DNA of 14,120 nt, from NCBI GenBank assembly GCA_025922755.1, contig JAICHE010000009.1, positions 1 to 14,120 on the forward strand. The letters run 5' to 3'. The notes under the pieces were generated by a model. The model had not been told where the DNA came from and made no database searches. It saw only the letters and a program-made list of their open reading frames with translations. Origin of the DNA: Nitrososphaeraceae archaeon. GTDB lineage: Archaea; Thermoproteota; Nitrososphaeria; Nitrososphaerales; Nitrosopumilaceae. A program made the translations under genes and the position numbers. Below, in pieces: positions 7,583-12,999 of the stretch (the stretch's first letter is position 1; every line of letters starts with the position of its first letter).

Positions 7583-8193
7583 TTACCAAAGGATGACAGA
7601 AAATCAAGATGAGGATACTGCTTACTTATTTTAGAGTCTACCATCAATTTTACTTCATCTAATAATGTCGAGGACTCGACATTTGATTGACTAAAATCAA
7701 AATGAGCCTTTGTTATTGAAGCCGAATCTAAAACTATACTTCCCAAATGAACAGATAATTCAGATAGTTTGCGGCTACTCTCCGGAGATATTTCAACTAA
7801 TTGAGCACTAATTGTTCTAATCATTGGAACCATCGAAGGAAACACCTTTGGAATCAGATCAATCCTAGAGGCAGAATTCATCCTTTTTTGAATACAGCAA
7901 AGCCCCTCAAGACAAAAGGAAACAGTTCTCTCAACATCAATTGATTTGTAGCAAGTTTGTTCTTCATCTTCAGTTTCAACAACTAGAGTTTTGTTTGATT
8001 TTTTTAATTCATTTCTTTTCTTTTTTAATACCCTGATAACATCTGAAATCAAGCTGCTAGAATAATCTAATCTTGGAACGATTGTTCTGGTTTGAGAGAT
8101 ATTTGCAGATGTTATGCACATATCATATTGCCCCTTCATACCAAATAATATACTTGAAATTTGTATTTGAGGAGAATGTCCCATAATTATCAT
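7579..8193 (-). CDS. Putative divergent ESCRT-III/CdvB-like protein
   Basis: A mostly helical protein of about 204 residues. The segment at 113-157 (IPKVFPSMVPMIRTISAQL, then ISPESSRKLSELSVHLGSIV) follows the pattern of the central ESCRT-III/CdvB helices: P..M..MR....L....P.....L......L..I..DS. A basic helix (about 50-68) and a helix with RMNSASR (about 90-110) sit where ESCRT-III helices 1-3 would be. The C-terminus KQYPHLDFL recalls the proline-containing MIM end of CdvB only loosely. This comparison is from remembered thaumarchaeal CdvB sequences, not a search. The operon with cdvC, its known partner ATPase, supports it. The start is uncertain: TTG 8211, ATG 8193 or ATG 8184. It overlaps the next gene by four bases. 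It could instead be an unrelated helical adaptor. Confidence 0.6.
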   Translation of the reverse strand: MIIMGHSPQIQISSILFGMKGQYDMCITSANISQTRTIVPRLDYSSSLISDVIRVLKKKRNELKKSNKTLVVETEDEEQTCYKSIDVERTVSFCLEGLCCIQKRMNSASRIDLIPKVFPSMVPMIRTISAQLVEISPESSRKLSELSVHLGSIVLDSASITKAHFDFSQSNVESSTLLDEVKLMVDSKISKQYPHLDFLSSFGN

Positions 8194-8298
8194 TAACCAC
8201 AGTAACAACAAGCTGCAGATACAACTTTGAATTTTTTTGAGTATTTGTGCAAAGGATTTTAGCTCTCGATTTTACCTAAGGGATTGTTAACTAAAATC
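8194..8298. promoter_or_regulatory. Divergent promoter region of the cdv operon and the TrmB-like gene
   Basis: About 105 bp separate the two starts. On the plus strand two similar boxes occur: GATTTTACC (about 8268-8276), centred 27 nt before the ATG at 8299, and GGATTTTAG (8254-8262), centred 26 nt before the alternative TTG at 8284. On the minus strand only weak AT-rich boxes are seen. No clear dyad operator was found. Confidence 0.35.
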
Positions 8299-9459
8299 AT
8301 GGTAAATGAGCATGCTTTAACTGTCAGTCTTGAAGAGTTTGGCCTAAGCAAATATGAAGCCCAAGCTTATGTAGCCTTAATATCAAAAGGAACCATTTCT
8401 GCAAGTGAGCTTTCTTACTATTCAGACATTCCTCGAACAAAGGTATACCCAACACTTCTAAAATTAGAAAGTAAAAAACTAGTCATTATTTCAAAAAGCA
8501 AGCCCATAATGTGTACTGCCATTGCTCCAGAAGATGCTTTTGATTCCATAATTCATGAGCAGATAAACAAAGTTAATGCCATGAATACCCTGATATCTAA
8601 ATTAAAAAAAGCAAGCGAAGAGAGTAGAAAGACAAGAGGATCAGAAGAAAAAAGATACTACCAAATCAGTGCAAATAACGTTCTTAGTCAGTTACAAAAA
8701 ATGATTGAAGGTTCCAAATCCTCAATACAAATAGCAGTAGACCAATGGGGATTGGGATTAATTTCTGAATGCAAAGACCAGTTAATATCAGTGATTAGGA
8801 GAAATTTGGATGTAAAAACACTGGTTCCTACAGGACTCATTGGTTCAGAAACATATCGAGCAATACCAGATGGAGTAAAAATTAGAGCATCAGATGTTGT
8901 TCAAAATTGTTTTATTTTTGATGAGACCGAAATTTTGATGGTGAGCGAGGAAAATGGAAAAGGAGTAAACTTTTCATCAACGGAAATTCTCGGAAATAAC
9001 CAAAGCAAGTTATTTTCAAACATTTGGAAAAATGCGATAAAAACAGAGTCCCTTGCAGATATGACTAAATCAGAATCCCAAGAGGTCTACAAGATAATAA
9101 AAATAGTTAACGAAAATGGACTAAACCATGTTTTGAATTCATTAATTGTTTCAAAAAAGTCAGACGGGGATATGATAAAGCTCTTAGAAAAAAACGGAGT
9201 TAATCTAAGAACAAAAACTCTGGATGACGTAATTGAAATGATTGATGCAGCAATGCAAATAATGTGTTCGGGTCATGCTAATTTTGATGCAAATAACAAA
9301 AACATAACAATTGAATCCAAATTAAACAGCGGTCACTCTCTGCCTTGGGTTTCGATTTTAGATGGGTATTTGCAGAAAAAAGGATACAAAACAAGAATGG
9401 TCTTTCAAAACAACTCCAACAAGGGAGAAAAGACCCACATAAAAATATCTAAAAACTAA
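8299..9459 (+). CDS. TrmB-family transcriptional regulator
   Basis: The 386-residue protein has an N-terminal TrmB-type winged helix-turn-helix (about 8-75: LEEFGLSKYEAQAYVALI, then SASELSYYSDIPRTKVYPTL). A coiled-coil segment (about 85-115) and a central alpha/beta sensor-like region of the phospholipase-D-like fold usual in this family (about 120-250) follow. The C-terminal region of about 90 residues (ending KTHIKISKN) is one I do not recognise. Archaeal TrmB proteins bind DNA as dimers and respond to ligands, often sugars. No sugar gene is nearby, so the effector is unknown. The start could be TTG 8284 or ATG 8299; ATG is preferred. It diverges from the cdv operon and may control it or itself. 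RidA follows after 28 bp. Confidence 0.85.
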   Translation: MVNEHALTVSLEEFGLSKYEAQAYVALISKGTISASELSYYSDIPRTKVYPTLLKLESKKLVIISKSKPIMCTAIAPEDAFDSIIHEQINKVNAMNTLISKLKKASEESRKTRGSEEKRYYQISANNVLSQLQKMIEGSKSSIQIAVDQWGLGLISECKDQLISVIRRNLDVKTLVPTGLIGSETYRAIPDGVKIRASDVVQNCFIFDETEILMVSEENGKGVNFSSTEILGNNQSKLFSNIWKNAIKTESLADMTKSESQEVYKIIKIVNENGLNHVLNSLIVSKKSDGDMIKLLEKNGVNLRTKTLDDVIEMIDAAMQIMCSGHANFDANNKNITIESKLNSGHSLPWVSILDGYLQKKGYKTRMVFQNNSNKGEKTHIKISKN

Positions 9460-9487
9460 AATCATCTAAAAGATTTTTACAAGTTAC

Positions 9488-9943
9488 GTGATAGAACAAA
9501 AAATTGAAGCATTAGGAATAACATTGCCAACCCCACCTACTCCTGCAGGATCGTATATTCCAGCAGTAAAAACAGGAAATCTGTTGTTTATCTCAGGCCA
9601 GATTCCAATGGAAAACGGCAAGTTACTTTACACAGGAAAAGTATCAGATTCAAATCTTGAGGAGGCCCAAAAATCAGCTAAAACTTGTGCAATAAACATA
9701 CTTGCACAAATCAAAAGAGAATTAGGTGATTTTGAAAAAGTGTCAAGAATTGTAAGGCTGAATGGTTTTGTAAATTCTGAACCAGAATTTTCTCAGCATC
9801 CAAAAGTCATTAATGCTGCATCAGACTTGCTTTTTGAAATCTTTGGAGATAAAGGAAAACACTCCAGAATTGCAGTTGGTGTTGCAAACTTGCCTCTAAA
9901 TTCAATGACCGAAATTGATGCAATAGTAGAATTTTCTAAATAG
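9488..9943 (+). CDS. RidA/YjgF-family protein (probable enamine/imine deaminase)
   Basis: A single-domain 151-residue YjgF/YER057c/UK114-type protein. Family marks are NLLFISGQIPMENGKLLYTGKVSD (about 31-54), the helix EEAQKSAKTCAINILAQI, and the C-terminal SRIAVGVANLPLNSMTEIDAIVEF. Arg127 corresponds to the RidA substrate-carboxylate-binding arginine, and Glu142 lies in the TEIDAI strand. RidA proteins are cytoplasmic trimers that hydrolyse reactive 2-aminoacrylate or other imines. The Arg suggests this member is catalytic, although the longer N-terminus (TLPTPPTPAGSYIPAV) places it in a YjgF subfamily other than the short RidA. The start is GTG at 9488. It is co-directional with the TrmB gene 28 bp upstream, with only a weak TATA-like stretch between. 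Confidence 0.88.
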   Translation: MIEQKIEALGITLPTPPTPAGSYIPAVKTGNLLFISGQIPMENGKLLYTGKVSDSNLEEAQKSAKTCAINILAQIKRELGDFEKVSRIVRLNGFVNSEPEFSQHPKVINAASDLLFEIFGDKGKHSRIAVGVANLPLNSMTEIDAIVEFSK

Positions 9944-9960
9944 TCAATTTGGAAATTATC

Positions 9961-9967
9961 TTAAATA
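9961..9967 (+). promoter_or_regulatory. TATA box of the zinc-ribbon gene
   Basis: TTAAATA is centred 27 nt before the GTG at 9991. This is exact leaderless spacing and supports both the start codon and the reality of the small gene. Confidence 0.5.
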
Positions 9968-9990
9968 GATTTTTTTGTTAGCTTTGGGTA

Positions 9991-10188
9991 GTGGCACAGA
10001 CATGTCGAGGATTGTGTGAAAGACAAAAACCTGAAGGAGTTGCAAATAATCTTCGATATAGTACTGGGCAAAAATGGTGTTCATTGTGCGCATTATTTTT
10101 ACGAACCGAGGAATTTGTTTGCCTATGTTGTAAAACAAGATTAAGGTCAAAACCACGAAGTAAGAGATATGAGTTGCCAAGAATGTAA
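9991..10188 (+). CDS. Small Cys-rich zinc-ribbon protein of a thaumarchaeal family
   Basis: A basic protein of 65 residues with three Cys clusters: CRGLC (Cys5, Cys9), WCSLC (Cys30, Cys33) and CLCC (Cys44, 46, 47), followed by a basic tail (KTRLRSKPRSKRYELPRM). The layout of an N-terminal CxxxC, LRY..GQK.C..C in the middle and C.CC..RLR.KPR at the end is one I know from families of small zinc-ribbon proteins in Nitrosopumilus-like genomes. Their role is unknown; DNA/RNA binding or transcription-factor-like functions are guesses. The start is GTG at 9991, positioned exactly by the upstream TTAAATA. Minus-strand reading frames over the same bases lack these features and were not taken as genes. 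Confidence 0.75.
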   Translation: MAQTCRGLCERQKPEGVANNLRYSTGQKWCSLCALFLRTEEFVCLCCKTRLRSKPRSKRYELPRM

Positions 10189-10315
10189 TCATGAGAAAGG
10201 CAAATGTGACTGTTTTTGTTGCTGCCCAATTTCTCAAATAGGATGTCCTTATTGCATCCCTGCAGTATTAGGATACCGACAGATTAAGAAAATAATCAGA
10301 AAGATCAGAAATTAG
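10169..10315 (+). CDS. Possible Cys-rich 48-residue protein overlapping the zinc-ribbon gene
   Basis: An ATG at 10169 opens a 48-codon frame ending in TAG at 10313-10315 and overlapping the preceding gene by 20 nt in another frame. The peptide has nine cysteines: Cys3 and Cys6, a dense cluster C-D-C-F-C-C-C at 13-19, and a C-P-Y-C pair at 26-29. A basic tail follows (GYRQIKKIIRKIRN). Two CxxC pairs, a Cys cluster and a basic C-terminus look like a metal-binding miniprotein. No family is recognised. It has no ribosome-binding site, and expression would rely on coupling to the upstream gene. It may be a chance reading frame. Confidence 0.45.
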   Translation: MSCQECNHEKGKCDCFCCCPISQIGCPYCIPAVLGYRQIKKIIRKIRN

Positions 10316-10386
10316 TTTTGAAAAACAAATTTCTTTGTTTAAAATGTTTATTTTATTGAAAACATGATTTAACCAAATTTAAGACA

Positions 10387-10439
10387 TAAGGAAGATGACT
10401 TGCAGGGAATTTGCGGTTATCTGGAGGTCATCCTCCTTA
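10387..10439. other. Strong imperfect inverted repeat with alternative folds
   Basis: Left arm TAAGGAAGATGAC (10387-10399) and right arm GTCATCCTCCTTA (10427-10439) pair at 12 of 13 positions around a 27-nt loop. A competing fold also exists: AGATGAC (10393-10399) can pair with GTTATCT (10416-10422, one G-U), immediately followed by the hairpin GGAGG-TCAT-CCTCC (10423-10436). The two folds cannot form together. The element lies in the 279-bp gap between the Cys-rich frame and the 82-residue gene. It has no obvious T-run after it on either strand, so it is not a plain terminator. It may be a small RNA, an RNA switch or a DNA-level element. Confidence 0.5.
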
Positions 10440-10470
10440 CGTCAAAAACTTCATCATACTATCATAATAT

Positions 10471-10483
10471 AAGTATAATACTT
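10471..10483. repeat. 13-nt palindrome AAGTATAATACTT
   Basis: Two 6-nt arms (AAGTAT/ATACTT) surround a single central base, in an AT-rich stretch about 85 nt upstream of the TATA box of the next gene. It could be a regulator-binding dyad. In such AT-rich sequence it could also arise by chance. Confidence 0.3.
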
Positions 10484-10567
10484 TTGGAATTCGTTGTATC
10501 TGTTTCAGATTATAAATCCCATCAAATCATAGATCAGTAATTTGTTATAATCATAACATATGAAGCC

Positions 10568-10574
10568 TTAAATA
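10568..10574 (+). promoter_or_regulatory. TATA box of the 82-residue gene
   Basis: TTAAATA is centred 24 nt before the GTG at 10595 and is identical to the box before the zinc-ribbon gene. It supports a leaderless GTG start. Confidence 0.45.
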
Positions 10575-10594
10575 TTCATATTTCAACGAAAAAT

Positions 10595-10843
10595 GTGAAA
10601 AAAATTCTCTCATCTAATAGAGGAACAAAATCAGTGTATTCTGAGAGCGATTTCAGGCACTGGATTAATGAAAACAAGCAATCAAGAAGCATAATATCCA
10701 ATTCTGATGAGGGTCAAAAAATATCTGCGTTCAAAGGGACAAAAATCATAAGAATAAATCAGAAGCCTAAGACCCCTCAAATTCCCACAAAAAAGGTTCG
10801 GATATTCAATAAAGGAACACAAAGAAAAATTATTGAAAATTAG
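10595..10843 (+). CDS. Unrecognised small basic protein
   Basis: The 82-residue protein is strongly basic (many Lys/Arg, few acidic residues) and rich in Ser, Asn and Gln. It starts MKKILSSNRGTKSVYSES and ends VRIFNKGTQRKIIEN. It has no membrane segment, cysteine or recognised domain. The section KIIRINQKPKTPQIPTKKVRIF looks like an extended nucleic-acid-binding tail. Reality is supported by a TATA box at leaderless distance from the GTG and by the tight convergent junction with the minus-strand membrane gene (TAG at 10841-10843 interlocked with TAA at 10840-10842). Function is unknown; nucleic-acid binding is only a guess from charge. Confidence 0.6.
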   Translation: MKKILSSNRGTKSVYSESDFRHWINENKQSRSIISNSDEGQKISAFKGTKIIRINQKPKTPQIPTKKVRIFNKGTQRKIIEN

Positions 10844-11349
10844 TTTATTTGTGAATCAGTCAACTTGGTTTTGAGTTGTACCTTTTTCTCCTTTCTTAAT
10901 TTCAGAGCAGTCAATCCGTTAAAACCAAAAATTATTGCTAAACCCAAATATGCCAATGTTTGACTGTGTTCGATTAGAATGGCAGACACACCAGTTCCAA
11001 CCACGCTTGGAAGTAAAGATAATGCATACAACCACCAACCGCAACAACCTAATGGAACCAGTGAGAAAAAAGAGAAAAAAGAGGTTGCAGCTGTACTTCC
11101 AGAATTTCCACCAAATGCCTTTTTCTTCACATCAAGTTTGCATCCAAAAAGTTTACTTTTCTCTGAAAGAAATATTTGCAAACCAACACCTATCCCCATT
11201 CCAAAGATTACAATTGCATTGAGTTGAAACGCAGCATTGATGGCATCAAAGGGACCTAACGCAGGAGTTGTGATTACTACTACTGAGAGATAAATTACAA
11301 TGGTTAATACTCCGACCAAAATTGATTTTAGAATTGGTCTCAATACCAT
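10840..11349 (-). CDS. Small integral membrane protein, four predicted helices
   Basis: The 169-residue protein has hydrophobic segments at about 8-30, 42-61, 88-117 and 130-149, a Lys-rich loop (63-77) and a basic C-terminal tail. A notable motif, VPLGCCGWW followed by LSLLPSVVG, begins or lies within the third segment; the adjacent cysteine pair could bind metal or form a disulfide. I cannot name the family. The ATG at 11349 overlaps the end of the DUF3179 gene by 10 nt, so the two are expressed together. The pairing suggests a joint role at the membrane or cell surface, where the DUF3179 protein is anchored. It converges on the small basic gene with a four-base overlap. Confidence 0.8.
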   Translation of the reverse strand: MVLRPILKSILVGVLTIVIYLSVVVITTPALGPFDAINAAFQLNAIVIFGMGIGVGLQIFLSEKSKLFGCKLDVKKKAFGGNSGSTAATSFFSFFSLVPLGCCGWWLYALSLLPSVVGTGVSAILIEHSQTLAYLGLAIIFGFNGLTALKLRKEKKVQLKTKLTDSQIN

Positions 11350-12467
11350 ACCTCAGTGTTTGGATAAAATGCAACCCATGAAAACCAAAATCCTGGTTCT
11401 AAGTATAATCTGCTTAGTTGACTACCTTCCAAAGAACCAGATATTGCATGACCATCATAATTCCACACAGACTTTGTTTTAGTATCAATTATTTTTTCAT
11501 CTACATATTCAAATTCTAAAACCTCTCCATTCAAGGTACGGTCATAGCCCCTAGTATTGTGGGGAAATAATGAGACCAACATCACAGAAGTGTTACCAAC
11601 AGCATCGTTGATAATATTATGAATTTCAACATCATTTTGCGCGTATGCTTTGTAGATACCATTTGCATGATATCCTAAAATTACTTCCTTTGGATGTAAT
11701 CTGTCATCCATGTTATCTACTGGAAAAATTATTCCTGGGTCTGTATAGTAATCCCCGTATGGGTCTGTGGCATAAGACCTGAGATGGCCAGTATCAGTAG
11801 TCAAAACCAGAGTATCAGGATGTAATTTTTTCCAATCACCCCACGAGATAACATCAAATGGGATTGTTTTTAGCTTAATGCCTGACAATTCTCCAGTTAC
11901 GGCCATTCCAAGTCCTTGACTCCAATACGAATCAGTCCATCTATCATACATCAGCAAATTGCTTTGGTATAATTTTCCTGAAGTACCAAACTCTACCTCA
12001 TTTCCTTTAATTATTCTCTCAAAGACTTGATTTGTATAACATAACGGACAATAAGTAACAGCTACTGGTACTCCACCGACATCATCATTTACTATCTCAT
12101 GCCACACCAAAATGAAAAGAGGATATGCCCTTGCATCACCATTGATTTCCAAACCAATTACAATAGCAGAGTCTGAAACAAATTGTGAATCTGAAATCTT
12201 AGCAAATTTAGGAAAATCTATTGATGGAATTCCATCTTTTGGAGGACCCCCACCTTTGATTTTATCTAATGGAATAATGTGTTTTTGACCATCAGTCTCC
12301 ATTATTGTAGGAGTTGATTTTAGATTTTCATCTATAACATTATTTGATTCAATAGAAACATCAGAAACAATTGTGGTCTCAGGAGTAGAATTACCTGTCA
12401 TCCACATAGTAGCCACAACAACAATAATACCCAACACAGTCAAGGGAGCGATTACTCTTAGATTCAA
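11340..12467 (-). CDS. DUF3179 domain protein, membrane-anchored
   Basis: The 375-residue protein has an N-terminal uncleaved signal anchor (about 5-25: VIAPLTVLGIIVVVATMWM), then a low-complexity linker. A DUF3179 domain follows (about 80-375), recognised from INGDARAYPLFILVWHEIVND, VAVTYCPLCYTNQVFER and YWSQGLGMAVTGELSG. The CPLC motif is the family hallmark and may be a metal or redox site. The biochemical role of DUF3179 is not established. The bulk of the protein should lie outside the membrane. The start is TTG at 12467, since a stop codon lies nine codons upstream in frame with no ATG between. A TATA-like TTTTAATA (complement of about 12492-12499) is centred 27-28 nt upstream. The gene overlaps the downstream membrane-protein gene by 10 nt. 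Confidence 0.87.
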   Translation of the reverse strand: MNLRVIAPLTVLGIIVVVATMWMTGNSTPETTIVSDVSIESNNVIDENLKSTPTIMETDGQKHIIPLDKIKGGGPPKDGIPSIDFPKFAKISDSQFVSDSAIVIGLEINGDARAYPLFILVWHEIVNDDVGGVPVAVTYCPLCYTNQVFERIIKGNEVEFGTSGKLYQSNLLMYDRWTDSYWSQGLGMAVTGELSGIKLKTIPFDVISWGDWKKLHPDTLVLTTDTGHLRSYATDPYGDYYTDPGIIFPVDNMDDRLHPKEVILGYHANGIYKAYAQNDVEIHNIINDAVGNTSVMLVSLFPHNTRGYDRTLNGEVLEFEYVDEKIIDTKTKSVWNYDGHAISGSLEGSQLSRLYLEPGFWFSWVAFYPNTEVWY

Positions 12468-12491
12468 TATTGCCCTTATGATTGGTAAAAA

Positions 12492-12554
12492 TTATTAAAA
12501 AATTGTTCCAATTCTATTTTTAATCTTTAACAAATTTGGACAAATCCTTTTATC
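12492..12554. promoter_or_regulatory. Divergent promoter region, DUF3179 and DoxX genes
   Basis: Minus strand: a TTTTAATA-type box (complement of about 12492-12499), 27-28 nt before the TTG at 12467. Plus strand: CTTTTATC (12547-12554), centred about 25 nt before the ATG at 12576. Both spacings fit leaderless transcripts. The 108-bp gap is otherwise AT-rich without a clear operator. Confidence 0.4.
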
Positions 12555-12575
12555 AAAATTTTAAGGGATTCATGC

Positions 12576-12998
12576 ATGCAAATTGAGGCAAATCTAAGAG
12601 AAAACAGGCTTTATGATCTTACTCACTGGGGTTTGCGTGCATCTATTGGTGCCATTTTCATAGTTCACAGTCTGAAAAAATTTGATCCAAGTTGGCAGCA
12701 ATGGTTAATCAACATGGGATTACCACCTGAAATGCAATTACCAATTGCTTTGGCAGAATTAGTCGGAGGAATTCTTTTGATTGCAGGTGTGCTTACGCGT
12801 ATTACTGCATCTGTATTTTCAATTATTTTGCTGGGAGCTATATTTCACATCAGATGGGAAAACGGATTCTTCATATCAGAAGGGGGATGGGAATGGGATC
12901 TGGTAATGTTAGCAGTTGTCTTATCTTTAATTGTTGCAGGTCCAGGAAGGTTTTCTTTATCACACATAGTGAAAAAAATTCCAAGATATTTGCAATAG
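12576..12998 (+). CDS. DoxX-family membrane protein
   Basis: The 140-residue protein has four hydrophobic segments: GLRASIGAIFIVHSLKKF (about 19-36), the helix around MQLPIALAELVGGILLIAGV (53-72), ITASVFSIILLGAIFHI (76-92) and WDLVMLAVVLSLIVAG (106-121). The marks GAIFIVHSLKKF, the LAELVGGILLIAGVLTR block and H.RWENGFF are typical of the DoxX/DoxD-like family. These are small quinone- or redox-linked membrane proteins with no settled common function. The ATG at 12576 has CTTTTATC at leaderless distance. It ends one base before the stop of the convergent DHH gene, so each transcript probably runs into the other's coding strand. Confidence 0.88.
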   Translation: MQIEANLRENRLYDLTHWGLRASIGAIFIVHSLKKFDPSWQQWLINMGLPPEMQLPIALAELVGGILLIAGVLTRITASVFSIILLGAIFHIRWENGFFISEGGWEWDLVMLAVVLSLIVAGPGRFSLSHIVKKIPRYLQ

Positions 12999-12999
12999 A

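Noticed and set aside
9956..10237. Minus-strand open frames (9956-10237 and 9978-10229) that look like small membrane or His-rich proteins
   Set aside because: They lie opposite the zinc-ribbon gene, which has a recognisable family layout and an exact promoter. The minus frames show no motif and overlap each other in different frames.
10423..10436. GGAGG-TCAT-CCTCC hairpin as an intrinsic terminator
   Set aside because: No T-run follows it on either strand, and archaeal termination depends mainly on oligo-T tracts.
10396..10473. Short 25-codon frame starting at ATG 10396 (MTCREFAVIWRS...)
   Set aside because: It has no promoter or family signature and is explained by the inverted-repeat element that it runs through.
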